Assembly (NCBI GenBank): GCA_963971535.1
Contig: OZ020589.1
Coordinates: 81,041,184-81,105,183 of the forward strand
Length of the DNA: 64,000 bases
Source of the DNA: Notolepis coatsorum
Lineage: Eukaryota; Chordata; Actinopteri; Aulopiformes; Paralepididae
Direction of reading: 5' to 3'
The first letter of the stretch is position 1, and each line of letters begins with the position of its first letter. Under the pieces are notes generated by a model. The model ran no database searches, was not told the origin of the DNA, and saw only the letters and a program-made list of their open reading frames with translations. The position numbers and the translations under genes are program-made. Below are positions 44,846 to 56,193 of this stretch, piece after piece.

Positions 44846-46177
44846 TGTTACAAAGGATCAGATTAAACCGAATATATATATTTATTGATTGATATATATT
44901 GCATAATATTTGTATATCGTCTGATATCCCTTATATATTCCTTGTACATATACACGGAATATCCCTTTAGCCTAGTACAGACCATAATATTTTATTCTCC
45001 TATTGGACAGCGGTCCACAGGCGCCAAGGCCATGCCTCCAAAGTCAGGTTCAAAGTCACCGCCGGGGAAATGCCCGGACATGAATGGTATTGCGCAAGGA
45101 TATGAGACAGGAATAAAGCTGGTACTAGTTTATTCATCTAAGCGTATAAATACGGCGCAGGTGAATACAGAAGTATGTTACCCAATAAGTTGAAGCCTCA
45201 CCCACGATACTACGTGCGGTGAAGTATGGCCTGTTTGGCCCCAAATAGAGCATTGAGACCGTGTGCGAATTAATAACTGAAGTGTCAGAGTTTGGCGCTA
45301 TACCGTCGAGTGCGACATATTCTATTAAGTCAGTAATAGTCTAATTTGTGTATAGTGTATCGTGCGGCTAAAGTTCTACAGTGACCAGCATCACCAACGT
45401 TTTCCTCGTATCAGCTAGAGTGCTTATCCAGGCTGGGCTGCTTCATGGCGCTTTCACCCGAGGAGCCCTAGACGAGGACCGTGTGGACATGTACACTGGA
45501 TTATCTACCCGACGACTGCATAGCCCTTTACGGCTGGATTATATTTGCTTTTGGTCCTGTGATTAATGGAGCGGAGAATCGCCGACGCCCACACGTGTGT
45601 GGGATTTACCCTGTGAGGAGCCACGTCGAGTCTGCCCCTCAGAAGCCTGAGGCAGGCTAGCTTTCTTCCCTGTGGAGCTACAGGCTACGGAGAACAGCTG
45701 TATTCGTCTGTGGATCAAGATCTTATTGCACCGTCTCCCGTACTCGGAGTCTCCTTATCATCGTTGACCCAGACTCTATTACCGACAGATCCTCTACCCT
45801 TGCTGGCTTACAACCGGGGGGACCCTTCCAGTATCTCCCGCTATATTACTAGTGTACCATAGATATAATTCCCTAAGATTCAGGTTGTATAATTACCTCC
45901 TGCGTAACCAGAGAATGGACATTCGTTATTGATTTGCCTACGCACATTCCTTTGCCTTATAAGCGCATTCAAAGTGAAATAGAGAAGTATATTATGTACC
46001 TTTTGCTGCAATAAATACTTAATTACAACTTTGTGTGGAACCGATTTCATTGTGGGAAGTGTTCATCATTATATATATCATGTACTGTATGGCCAGTAAT
46101 TAAAGTGCATAAGACGGTAGTGGTTTAATGATACCATACTTATCAATACAGTCAGGGAATTGTACCCCTCAGTTACA
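44846..46177 (+). repeat. 3' LTR of the BEL/Pao element
   Basis: A 1332-bp direct repeat of 37176-38506. A polypurine-like TTAGGAGGCGGC stretch lies just before it, as expected for plus-strand priming. Confidence 0.92.
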
Positions 46178-46182
46178 CTAGC

Positions 46183-49100
46183 TAACCTAGCCGCGGCCGT
46201 GCTAGTAGAGACACTATGGCGGATGGATTTCGCAGACCCGACCCTGTTGTATTTGATGAACATGTCGCAGAGAATTGGCGCAAAATTCAGAGAAATATGC
46301 AATCCCCAAAGCAACAGGACGATGGAAAGACACACATTTCGAGAAACCAGAAGCAAGGTGAGAGTATTGAATCCTTCATCAGTGACTTGAAGATCAAAGC
46401 AAAAAATTGCCAGTTTGGAACTCTGACTGAAGAGCTTATCTGTGATCGAATCGTGTGTGGCATCACACGGGACACTTTGAGAAAATCTCTGTTGAGGGAT
46501 AGTGAGTTAACACTTGCCAAAGCTATCACAATATCACAAAGTCGTGTTCACGAGATGACAGAGGAAAACAGCAAAACACTAGCCACACAGGCTACCAGTG
46601 TTGATGCAGTGAGGCCTGTTTACAACAGAAAGTACCAGTCTAAACCCCAGGTATTTTCAAACAATGCCATAACAAAGTGCAACAATTGTGGTGGTAGTCA
46701 TGAGGCTAAAAGAGAAAAATGCCCAGCCTTCGGACAGCAGTGCAGAAAAAATCTTACGGACCATCTGTGCATGAAATGTCAGTGGACCAGTCTACACATG
46801 AAGACGACACATTCTATGTGGATGGTGTCAATATTGACAGTGTCAATTCTCAAGTAAATGAGAAAGATGAAGGATTTGTCACAATGCACATAAACGGCAA
46901 ATCTACAGAGTTTAAAGTTGACACAGGAGCTAAATGTAATGTTATGTCAATAGACACTTTCAAAAGAGTGACTAATGGAGAGCAATTTGTGCAGCAAAAG
47001 AAAACTGCAAACCTTGTTGCTTACGGAGGCACTAAAATTGAGACCACAGGTCTGGTCACACTGTCGTGCTGTTTAAAGGAACAGCAACACACACTGCCTT
47101 TCTTCATAGTGGACAGAGATGTGCAACCACTACTAGGTTTTCGTGCATGTATGGACATGGGGATTGTTCAAATGAGCCTAGACGTCCACCAAATCACCAT
47201 GGAGAATAACACAGATTTCAAAACACAGATTCTAACACATTATAAAGATGTGTTCAGTGATGAGCTTGGAGAACTCCCAGTTATATATTCCATGACGCTG
47301 GATCCCAGCATACAGCCTGTGGTCCGACCAGCCCACTGCATCCCTGCAGCGATGCAAGAGAGGGTTAAAGCGGAATTGGACCGCATGCAAAGCATAGGTG
47401 TCATAACACCTGTCTCTGAGCCCACAGACTGGGTTTCATCTATGGTGGCAGCACACAAGAAAGACAAACAAGAAATCAGACTGTGCATCAATCCAAAGGA
47501 CCTCAACACAGCATTGAAGAGGCCCCATCACCCCATGCGTAGTGTTGAAGAAGTAGCAGCACAGATGTCGGGAGCAACAGTGTTTTCCGTCCTGGACGCC
47601 AAGAACTCATTCTGGCAGATACGTCTGGACGAGAAATCCTCAGTGCTGACCACATTCAGCACACCGTTCGGGCGCTACAAATGTCAAAGAATGCCTTTCG
47701 GCATCAACTCCGCAAGCGAGGTGTTTCAGCGCTCCATGGAACAGCTGTTCACAGGCTTACCATGCTCCGTGATAGTAGATGACATTATCATCGGAGGCCG
47801 CGGAGTGGCTGAACACGATGCCAACCTGAGAAAAGTGCTTGATCGGGTGAGAGAGGTCAACCTCAGGCTAAACTCAACAAAGTGCAAGTAGGTTATGTAG
47901 GCCACATCTTCACGAGCGAAGGCCTGAAAGCAGACCCCTCTAAAACAGCAGCTATAACTGAGATGCCAGTCCCCACAGATGTCACTTCACTACAGCGTTT
48001 CCTAGGGATGGTAAACTACCTGGCAAAGTACATCCCCAGTTTCAGTGACATAGCAGTGCCACTGAGGAAGCTGACCCACAAGGAGATGGCGTGGTGCTGG
48101 TACCAGCAGCACCAGGAGGCATTTGAGCGTCTCAAGTCGTGCCTATCCAGCCCACCAGTGTTGATATACTACAACGTCAAGGAGCCAGTCACACTCACAT
48201 GTGACGCGTCATGCTATGGACTCGGAGCAGCATGCATACAAAGTGGCAGGCCAGTAGTCTTTGCGTCGCGTACCCTCACAGATACTAAGACAAGGTACGC
48301 CCAAATAGAAAGAGAGCTTCTAGCTGTCGTGTTTGCCTGCACAAAATTCAAGGACTATGTATATGGAAAGCCCACAATCGTGGAAACATACCACCAACCT
48401 CTGGTGACGATCATAAAAAAGCCCATTCACACAGCCCCAGCCCGTCTTCAGAGAATGCTACTCCGTCTACAGAGCTACGACATCAGCCTAGTGTACAAAA
48501 AGGGCAAGTACATGTACCTGGCTGACACCCTCTCCAGAGCTCCAAACAAACATGTCACACAGAGCCCTGCTGAAACCGGTGCTTATGAGGTCATGTCGGT
48601 GAGTTGCATCTCCACCGCTGGCCTAGAAGAACTCAGAAAGCACACAGCAGAGGATGAGATGTTACAGACCCTCAGCGCAGTCATTCAGAGAGGATGGCCC
48701 AACAGAGAAAGCCAGCTCCTGCCTGCTGTCGTTCCCTTCTTCCCTTACAGAGACGAACTCGCAGTGGAGGATGGAATCATCATGAAAGGCCACAAGACAG
48801 TCATCCCCCGGTCTCTGCACAGAGAGTACATCAACATCGTGCACAAAGGACACCCAGGTGTTGAAGCCACAAAGCGCAGAGCCAGAGGCATCATATTCTG
48901 GCCGGCAATGTCAACTGACATCGCTGAAGAGCTGTTCTCATGTGCAACGTGCAATAGCACCAAGTCCCACGAGCAAAAGGAACCTCTGAAACTTCAATCA
49001 GTTCCAGACCTCCCATGGTCTACAGTTGCCACGGACATGTTTGAATGGCATGGTAAACACTACCAAGTGCTAGTAGATTCGTATTCTGGCTGGTACGAAA

Positions 49101-50297
49101 TCGACCTTCTCCACAGCCTGACATCATCGGCTGTGATATCTAAGTTGAAAAGAAATGTTTCAGTCCATGGCTCACCGCACACCCTCTTCTCTGACAATGC
49201 TAGACAATACACCAGTCAGAGTTTCAAGGACTTTGCCAAACAATGGGATTTTGTACATACCACCAGCAGCCCATAGTTCCCACAGTCTAATGGGCTCGCA
49301 GAGAGGGCGGTCAGAAGTGCCAAGCAACTGATGGAGAAATCTCATAGAGATGGAACCGATGTTTTTTTCAATCTCCTAAACCTCAGGAACGTCCCCTGTG
49401 ACTCAACACTAGGCTCCCCTGCTGAACGTTTGATGTCACGGCAGACACGCGCAGCCATTCCAGTGTGTAGCAAACTACTGGAACCAACCCCCAAGGATGC
49501 CCGGCTAGTCAGTGCCCAGCTCCTCAACAGAAGGCTCACTCTGAAGCACCACTTCGACAAGTCATGTCGCCCACTACCGCCTTTAACAGAGGGACAGGTG
49601 GTCCGTATGCAGACCCCGAAAGGATACGACCGACTTGGGACTGTGAAGGAGAAGAGCAAAGAGCCGCGCTCCTACGTCATCCAGTCCAACGGGAAGACAT
49701 ACAGGAGGAATCGCCGTCACATCCTTCCTGTCACAGAACCACCACCACCACGGTTCCACGCAGAGGACCCAGACTCCCAGAACACCGGCTCCTCTACAGT
49801 GAACAATGCACCCTACACGCCACGATCACCAGGGCCAAACAACATGCAACACACACACTCTCCCCGGCCGACACACCCAGCACGCTTCCCAGCTGAGAAC
49901 AGTAACGCACAATATACAACGGCCGCATCTGCAAGCCAAACCCCAAGTATATGCAGTAGAGATTGTATTAAAAAAAAAACAAAAAAAAGGAGTAAAGAAA
50001 ACTGATGTGTGGTTAATGTAGAATGCTATGCCAATGTGTCAATATTATTTGCACTAAGTTGTTCCACTTATGCACTTATGGTGATTCCAAGTTTTATGAA
50101 TGCACTACTTCTCAAAGTGATATATACTCGTCCACTTTTGTCTACAGATGGATAGTTTTAAGTTTGTCTAAGAGTATCTTCATTTAATTGTTTACCGGAA
50201 ATTGTAGAATTCAAAGTAAAAGAAAAGTTCTGTGATGTTAACATTCACCTAGTGATACAGTATTTTGTTATACGAGATTTGAGCTAAAGGGAAAGGA
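46183..50297 (+). mobile_element. Gypsy internal coding region (fossil)
   Basis: Gag, with ESFISDLKIKAKNCQFGTL and a zinc-knuckle CNNCGGSHEAKREKC, is followed by retropepsin. The reverse transcriptase carries RLCINPKDLNTALKRPHHPM, VFSVLDAKNSFWQIRLDEKS and the VDDI active-site block. RNase H (PVTLTCDASCYGLGAACIQS), integrase (TVATDMFEWHGKHYQVLVDS, SDNARQYTSQSFKDF) and a C-terminal tail of low complexity ending about 50.0 kb come next. The family is the K02A2.6-like Gypsy type common in fish. It looks nearly whole, with a few breaks. Confidence 0.88.
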
Positions 50298-50509
50298 TGT
50301 AGATCATTGGCTGAACGATTATCCAGTTTGACTATTGGCTACTACGGGCCACCGTACCGCTAGTGCGACTGCGTACAAACTGCCTCGCTATTATGAACCG
50401 ACTCTCACCGTCACGTCACAACTAGATGTTTAATAAACCTACGGTTTGATATACCCAAGTGTGTTCATTGACTCACACGCAACTGAGGTACATATTAACA
50501 CAGTTTACA
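50298..50509 (+). repeat. 3' LTR of the Gypsy element
   Basis: A 212-bp direct repeat of 36878-37089 with about two substitutions, ending TTTACA before the TSD GTTGT. Confidence 0.9.
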
Positions 50510-50535
50510 GTTGTTGTTGTTGTTGTTGCGTCTTT
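50510..50535. repeat. (GTT)n microsatellite, right half
   Basis: Continues the GTT run interrupted at 36877 by the Gypsy insertion. Confidence 0.85.
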
Positions 50536-50584
50536 CACTACCACACTACATGTATTTACATCTAAATGCTTATTGGTCAGGCGG

Positions 50585-50592
50585 TGACGTCA
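50585..50592 (+). promoter_or_regulatory. Consensus CRE, TGACGTCA
   Basis: A perfect 8-bp cAMP-response element lies 67 bp upstream of the ATG at 50659. A TATA-like GGTATTAAAC near 50615-50625 follows. Together they look like a small promoter. Whether it is used is unknown. Confidence 0.45.
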
Positions 50593-50658
50593 TTAAGTTG
50601 ATTGTGCCATTGATGGGTATTAAACAGCGCGCAGGCAGTGCTCTGCTTGACAGTCACC

Positions 50659-51060
50659 ATGGAACCTACAGCGAGAGCAGTTGCCGAAGCATTAAACCGG
50701 TTTGCTCACTTCGGAGCACACTGTGTTGAAGACGAACGCGCACTGGGAACATTCATCGCGGATATCTTTGAGCCGAATAAAAATCCAGAAAGAAACTCAG
50801 ATTCTGGTTCAGAAGAAGAGGACAACGCAGACGTTATTCGGGCTATAATCACTGACAGCAACGCTGAAGAGCCAGATGATGGTGACAACACACCTAACGG
50901 ATTTGCAGACGAGGTAGAGCCAGATGATGGTGACAACACACCTAACGGATTTGGAGACAAGGTAGAACATGTAATGTGCTTTGTGGAAGTTGAATCTGAC
51001 GAGAGCCATGAACACGAAATGGAAAGACTTTTGCGATTTACTCAAGGCGTTTTGAGATAG
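50659..51060 (+). CDS. Small acidic protein of unknown function (first part of a possible multi-exon gene)
   Basis: The ATG at 50659 has a strong Kozak context (GTCACCATGG), so I prefer it to the upstream GTG. The 133-residue product starts MEPTARAVAEALNRFAHFGA and has an acidic middle (SDSGSEEEDNADVI). It then has two direct copies of a 16-residue unit built on EPDDGDNTPNGF (48-bp units at about 50869 and 50917), and ends FTQGVLR. No known domain is recognised. Downstream, on the same strand, similarity continues through a likely second exon with a GT-AG intron (51301-51439). It may be a transposon-derived gene. The Gypsy/BEL nest sits 150 bp upstream, in its probable promoter region. Confidence 0.45.
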   Translation: MEPTARAVAEALNRFAHFGAHCVEDERALGTFIADIFEPNKNPERNSDSGSEEEDNADVIRAIITDSNAEEPDDGDNTPNGFADEVEPDDGDNTPNGFGDKVEHVMCFVEVESDESHEHEMERLLRFTQGVLR

Positions 51061-51214
51061 CGGCTCTCGAAGAGGATCATAAAGATTTGATTATTATGGC
51101 TCAGCTCCAAGCTTTTGGTCGAAAGTCAGAATGGACTATCGCAAATAAATCGATTTCCAAAAAAAGGCAACGTGCCTACACGCACTACTTCTTCGGGGCT
51201 ATACAAATGGCACT

Positions 51215-51698
51215 GTAATCGTGCAGTCCTACAACTGGCAGGAACATCTGGGGCCTTACTTCAAGCCACTGCCACAGATCAAGCAGTACCAGCACTTTAG
51301 GTGGGTGTGGTCACTGTGTGTTGTGTATTTACTGTAATTAATTATTCACACTTTAGTGCAAAGAATGTCATTGGCAAATGATACAAATGCATTGATATTG
51401 TTATGTGCCCTGTACTAACGTTTCACTTTATTATTGCAGCTTTGATTCCAAGGAACCTGGTGTGGTTGTGGCAAATATGTCTATTGATGGCGCTGAAACC
51501 AGATTCCAGCTGCTCCGTGACGTCCATGTCCTGCCGCCTATAGATGGACTTCCTGTGCTGTCACCACCGGGACTGGACTCTGCAAGACAACACTATCTGT
51601 TCCACAAGATCAGAGAGTTCTGTGATGAAGAAGCCCAAGACATCACATGCCCAGCACCAGCCAAAGTATCCAGCGGCGGTTCAAAAAGACCACGGTGA
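51215..51698 (+). CDS. Downstream part of the same gene, with a likely intron
   Basis: Reading GYTNGTVIVQSYNWQEHL, then LPQIKQYQHF up to 51300, and continuing from about 51441 with FDSKEPGVVVANMSI, LLRDVHVLPPIDGLP, LSPPGLDSARQHYLFHKIRE, ends at the stop 51696-51698. Between them, 51301-51439 begins GTGGGT and ends TTATTGCAG, a plausible intron. The C-terminal PPGLxxARQxYLFxxIRxFC pattern is one I associate with uncharacterised transposon-linked proteins of fish. The link to the acidic ORF upstream crosses a frame change and a stop, so the gene may be decayed or have another small intron. A polyadenylation signal (AATAAAATC) lies near 51795. Confidence 0.4.
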
Positions 51699-51799
51699 TC
51701 ATCTGGAGAGGCCATCAGAACATTGAACATTGAACATTGACTTTAGCATGTCTATTTTTATCATGCCTATTTTTCTCGTGTTATTTTAAATGATAATAA

Positions 51800-52260
51800 A
51801 ATCTTGAAACTTGATTTGTCTTGTTTATTATCAAGGTCCCCCATTTTATTAAAACTATAGTAATATATATATAATATAGTACATTATAGTAGAGTATAGT
51901 AGCATAGTATAGTATATTATAGTATAGCAGATAGTATTTATTTAGTATTTTATTTTGATGTAGCCTTTCCTTCAGCCAATACCTTGACCCCCAACATTAC
52001 ATGGCTTATGTGAGGCTTCCAACAAATAAACATAACAAAAGAGCTTGACGCAAGGTGTTAACCCCATAGAGAGAGGGGGGCCATGGAATACAATGCATTC
52101 TGGGTAGGGTTGTAGTTGACTAACTCACAGGTGTGAACCTCTCCACAAAGTTCACAGGCCATTCATCTCTGAATGCGTTTACTCATATCACCATGATTCA
52201 TAGGATGTAGCTTGAAAAATATCCCACCAAAATGTTCAAGTGATGGCTTATTTTTAAGGT
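51800..52260. other. AT-rich DNA with TATAGTA repeats
   Basis: A short piece reading TTGTCTTGTTTATTATCAAG then GTCCCCCATTTT (51814-51846) echoes the inverted LINE 3' end. After it comes a TATAGTA/ATAT-rich stretch to about 51960. No gene is seen. Confidence 0.4.
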
Positions 52261-52683
52261 ATGAATCTGTACTTTCACAATATGTAAAAAAAATTAAATT
52301 TGACATTGCCTCAACAAGTCCATCGTCCCCACGCCCAGTCACAAATAATATGTGGACTTGGTGAGATTACATTTTTTGCGTATTTCATCATAACTACAAA
52401 AAACCCGTTTGTTGAAGACATCTCCTAATGAGTGTATGCCTTGCTTTTCCCATCTAGGGAATCTTATAGGTTGTTTTCCAATCAAGAGTGCATTGTTATT
52501 GAATAAGGGAGTATGATTATGCCATGTATGTGGGATAGAATATTTCTTTTGTGTTTCTCGCCATATCCGGATTGCATGAGTAATTATGGGGCCAAATTTC
52601 CGTTCGCATTGCTTAATTGATAATTTGGTGTATACTATGTCCTTCAGCCTATGTGGAGCTACTATATTTTCTTCTAAATTTCT

Positions 52684-53097
52684 TCAGGATACTGATGCTT
52701 GGGGATCAAACCATGTTGTCAGTGGTCTTAAAGTGTACGCCTTAAAATAGTGGTAGAAATCTGGAAATGCCATACCACCGTCTGCTCTGTTTCTCTGTGC
52801 GGTGGATCTTTTTATACGTGGTGGTTTGTTATTGCAAATAAATTTGTATGTGGAGGAGTGTAATTCTTTCCAGTAACCCTCTGGAGGGGGTAACAGTAGC
52901 ATTGAGCTGAAGAAGTTGATTCTAGGTATGACGTCCATCTTAACTATTGATACCCGTGCCTGTACTGGGTTTTTAAGTTTTGACCACCTGTCAAGGTCGT
53001 ATTTGATTTTGTTTGGGATTTTTATGTAATTGTGCTTCACCGTTTGGCTTATGGTAGGGAATATTTCAACTCCCAAACATCTAAAGTGTTTTACCAT
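52684..53097 (-). pseudogene. LINE ORF2, segment after the reverse transcriptase
   Basis: The frame includes FRCLGVEIFPTISQTVKHNY, LDRWSKLKNPVQARVSIVKM, INFFSSMLLLPPPEGYWKEL and NKPPRIKRSTAQRNRADGGM, the thumb/connection region of L1/Tx1 ORF2. It is separated from the upstream RT frame by a frameshift at about 53100-53118 and is followed by further stops before the C-terminal end. Confidence 0.75.
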
Positions 53098-53117
53098 CGG
53101 TATCTCTTCTGGGAGGG

Positions 53118-53705
53118 TTATATTTTTTTTGCAGGGGCGTTAAGTGGGAGGAAGGCCGACTTCGGCCAATTTATCCTAAATCCCGATAAATCTCCAAAGT
53201 CCTCAATCAGCTTGAGAAGATGAGGCAATGCGGTGTTGGGGTTTTGCATGAACAGTATTACGTCGTCCGCATATAAACAAATTTTATGTTGTGTGCCCTT
53301 GATTACGATTGGTTCTATGGATTGGGATTGTCTTATATATTGTGCTAAAGGCTCTAATGAAAGATCGAACAGTCCGGGACTAAGAGGGCAACCCTGTCTG
53401 GAAGAACGTGATACCGGAAAGATTTCGGAGGTGATTGTACCTGTTGTAATCATGGCCGATGGGTCTTTGTATAATACTTTAATCATATCAATGAATCCTT
53501 TTCCTAACCCCATCCTTTCTAATACTGCCCATAGATACGACCATTCCAACATGTCAAAAGCTTTCATTGCATCCAGGGACAGCATCGCCTTAGGTGTGGT
53601 GTCGTCCTTGTTAGCATCTAGTACGTGTAGTAATCGTCTTATGTTATCAGTGATCAAGCGGCCTCTTATGAAGCCAGTTTGGTCCGGATGAATTAGAGAC
53701 GTCAT
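53118..53705 (-). pseudogene. LINE ORF2 reverse transcriptase
   Basis: Reverse-transcriptase core of the L1/Tx1 type, 195 codons. It starts with HPDQTGFIRGRLITDNIRRL, then motif A (MLSLDAMKAFDMLEWSYLW), the SRQGCPLSPGLFDLSLEPLA block and the catalytic YADD in KICLYADDVILFM. All three catalytic Asp positions are kept. Upstream motifs (about 53705-53890) continue in the same family but are broken. The C-terminal part lies in another frame downstream. Confidence 0.8.
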
Positions 53706-53890
53706 GTGCTTTTGTAGTCTGATGGCTAATACCTTAGAGTACAGTTTGATATCGGTTCCGAGAAGGCTTAAGGGTCTATAACTACCGCACTCGGTGGGGT
53801 CTTTGTCTTTTTTAAGGAGGACTGTTATGAGTGCAATATTGTCGTGTTTATGGAAGTTCCCCTCATAGAATACAAATGTTGAGATTGTTG

Positions 53891-54237
53891 GTGAACAAGT
53901 GACTAACTGCAGCTATGTTGCATGATGTTTCTTTTTTGTTGGCTGGGTTTGTGTCATCCATTCAGGAAAGATGCATACTGGCTTGTAAAGACAGAAACGC
54001 AAGGGTGGTGTCTTCAGATTTATTCAGTCTGCTACCCGTTTTCAGAAAATAGCATATTCAGGCTCCCAGAACGTGGTTCCGTGTGAACGAAACGTGCATA
54101 CGATAAAATACTTTGGCGGATACACCCAAACGCGTCTCCGTGTGGACATGGCCTTAGTCTCTACTGTCTTGGACTCATGTGAGAGTTTTTGTAAGCGAAG
54201 GACAATGAAAAGGAGGGTTGAAGGAACGGAGGGAAGA
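53891..54237. other. Probable hAT-type end, unassigned
   Basis: The stretch 54040-54155 (ACGAAACGTGCATACGATAA, then ACGCGTCTCCGTGTGGACAT) is the type of sequence seen at the ends of vertebrate hAT elements. No matching left end or TSD was found nearby. Confidence 0.35.
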
Positions 54238-54650
54238 AGGGAGGCAGGAAGGAAGGAAGGAAGGAAGGAAAGAAATAAGGAAGGAAGGAAGGAAGGAAGG
54301 AAGGAAGGAAGGAAGGAAGGAAGGAAGGAAGGAAGGAAGGAAGGAAGGAAGGAAGGAAGGAAGGAAGGAAGGAAGGAAGGAAGGGAGGGAGGGAGGGAGG
54401 AAGGAAGGAAGGAAGGAAGGAAGGAAGGAAGGAAGGAAGGAAGGAAGGAAGGAAGGAAGGAAGGAAGGAAGGAAGGAAGGAAGGAAGGAAGGAAGGAAGG
54501 AAGGAGTGGGAGGCAGAATGGAAGGAAGGATTAAAGGAAGGGGGCGGGAGGGAAATAGGGAGGAAGGAAAGAAGGAAGGAGGGGGGAGAGGGAGGAAGAA
54601 AGGAAAGGGGGATGGAGAGAAGAAGGAAGAAAGGAAGGAATTAAATAAGG
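54238..54650. repeat. (GGAA)n microsatellite
   Basis: Nearly pure GGAA from about 54248 to 54505, with a GGGA block at 54383-54400, followed by an imperfect purine-rich stretch to about 54650. More than 60 tandem units are present. The long repetitive open frames are artefacts. Confidence 0.97.
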
Positions 54651-54689
54651 GAGGCTTGCTGCTCACGAATAGTGTGCAGACCTACTCCC

Positions 54690-55165
54690 CAACCAGTCTG
54701 TCACGCACACACTCACTATAAACAAACAACACACTGCAGCACCCACTCTCCACACTTTAGAACACCTAAACACACTTTATATTTATTGGTAAAGGATTTG
54801 CACTACAACCCATACCTCAGTACACCTTACTGTAAATTGTACCTAAATTGTACCTCATCCCATTTCTGCTTTGCACTATATAGTATATTGTATATTAGTA
54901 TATTGCATAGTTTATTGTATGGTAACTCAGTTACTTCTATTCTGCATTGAACATTGTACATATGTATATACTGAACACTGTGTCTACGTACATGACTTCT
55001 ATTTTTTACTTCTATTTTTTACATGCTATACTATTTTATTTCATACTTATCGTTTTGTCTAGCACAGTCTCTGGAGCGTAACAGAAAGAAGCATTTTGTA
55101 TAAAAGTATTCTGTACTTCTGTATGACAACTATTAAAGAAACTTGAAACTTGAACTTGAAACATT
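54690..55165 (+). mobile_element. LINE 3' UTR and tail
   Basis: A gene-free AT-rich sequence with ACTATTAAAGAAACTTGAAA then CTTGAACTTGAAACATTG (about 55131-55164) has the repetitive tail of a fish LINE 3' end. No coding part remains. The family is probably CR1/L2-like. Confidence 0.5.
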
Positions 55166-55815
55166 GTTACAGCACGGAAACTAATTTAATATTAATTGAG
55201 AGAACTTTATTGATACAATTAAGTGTGTTTCTTTCCTGGTGAACTACAGAAATGGAGAGTGAGAAGCAGGTGTAAGAAGAGGGAAGGTATATAGTGAGGC
55301 GGTTAAGCAAAATAATTGTGCATTTTATGAAAGAAGCATGAAACTTTCTACATACTTTTTTACTGCAGTAGACTAGCAGAGGGCAGTAGCCTGAAAAGAG
55401 TGCACAAGAGAGAAGATCAGATATTTTGATGTTTGGACAGGTGAACATTTTTATCATGTTCTTATTGATCAAATACTATTTCTAGCTGTTGATGATGAAT
55501 GAAATGTTGTTGATGATGAATGAAATGAAATACAGTTAGCTATCTATCTAGCAACTAGCTAGCTAGCCATTGTGTAATGTTAGCCAATCCACCTCCAACT
55601 TCTTCACCATTAATTCCTCCAAAGAGGGTGTTAATGACATTTTTCTCACTAAATATGTACAAAGATAAATACATGCAGAAAATAATACCAATATATACTT
55701 ACATCTACAATATGGTATGTTCATGTTCACTACAGGATTTTTGTATGTGTCAGCTAGTTACTGGCAAGGCAGCCTATGACACTCTTCAGCAATTTGATGC
55801 AACACTGCCTGCATC

Positions 55816-56193
55816 ATGTCAAAACGCCATATCCTGATTGATCCAGCCCAGCCTTCTACATCTAAGAAGCTTCATTGCCCCACTAACTGGGAACCATGTG
55901 CTCTCTGCCAAGTGGAAACACGGGACGTTTTGCAATGTCCTGCCTGCTCAAGCAAGCCACCACTAGGCAGTGGTTATGTGTCATTGGCCAGGCATCTTCT
56001 TGAATTTCAAGAATTTGGACAGATACCCGCTGAGCTGGACCTAAACAGGCCCACCAAGTTACGGCTGCTAGCCTGTACAAGCTACTGCACCTCGCCTACA
56101 ATCAGCACTGCATACCTGAAGCGGCCCCTCCAACATTTGAATACTGGTGCCTACAGCGAGTCAGGGATAGTGTGCATTTCGACTACTGGTTGA
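55816..56193 (+). pseudogene. N-terminal part of the transposon-linked protein
   Basis: The frame contains a cysteine-rich start, CPTNWEPCALCQVETRDVLQC then CPACS, followed by GSGYVSLARHLLEFQEFGQI. This C-x2-C ... GxGYxxLAxxLxxFxxLG pattern opens a family of large uncharacterised proteins often found in fish and cnidarian repeats, the same family whose C-terminal part lies at 59020-60960. After about codon 80 the frame loses similarity, so it is broken near 56050. No intact start is certain; the ATG at 55816 is internal to a longer frame. Confidence 0.5.

Larger units (their letters stand above)
37176..46177 (+). mobile_element. BEL/Pao LTR retroelement inserted in the Gypsy leader (fossil)
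   Basis: The LTRs are 37176-38506 and 44846-46177 (about 1.33 kb each), TGTTAC...GTTACA, with the 5-bp TSD CTAGC at 37171-37175 and 46178-46182. The LTRs differ at roughly 10 sites by eye, so it is young. After the 5' LTR comes a leader starting ATTGGTCCTTCGAGCCGG, a common BEL primer-binding region. Coding parts follow in the normal Gag-protease-RT-RNase H-integrase order (listed separately). It looks close to whole, with perhaps two breaks. It inserted after the Gypsy element, whose leader it splits. Confidence 0.92.
36878..50509 (+). mobile_element. Gypsy (Metaviridae) LTR retroelement, carrying a nested BEL element (fossil)
   Basis: The 212-bp LTRs are at 36878-37089 and 50298-50509, with the 5-bp TSD GTTGT (36873-36877 and 50510-50514) inside a GTT microsatellite. 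The LTRs differ at about 2 sites, so it is young. Parts on the plus strand: leader with a primer-binding site starting TGGTGTCAGAAG right after the 5' LTR; Gag with a CNNCGG-type knuckle (about 46.2-46.75 kb); retropepsin with VDTGAKCNVMS (about 46.86-47.15 kb); reverse transcriptase with VIVDDIIIGG (about 47.3-47.9 kb); RNase H (about 48.1-48.5 kb); and integrase with a GHPGVEATKRRAR start (about 48.8-49.4 kb). Its own length is about 4.6 kb. It looks nearly whole but has a few breaks, besides the BEL insertion in its leader. Confidence 0.9.
52260..53890 (-). mobile_element. L1/Tx1-like LINE, reverse-transcriptase part
   Basis: The minus strand encodes two large pieces of an L1/Tx1 ORF2 and a degraded C-terminal end reaching about 52290. 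The 5' end is truncated near 53890, inside the reverse transcriptase. The 3' UTR end is unclear. It is a different copy from those at 35130-36250 and 62440-64000. Confidence 0.8.

Noticed and set aside
54073-54721. Arg/Lys/Glu/Gly- and Pro/Ser/Phe/Leu-rich frames
   Set aside because: Artefacts of the (GGAA)n repeat.
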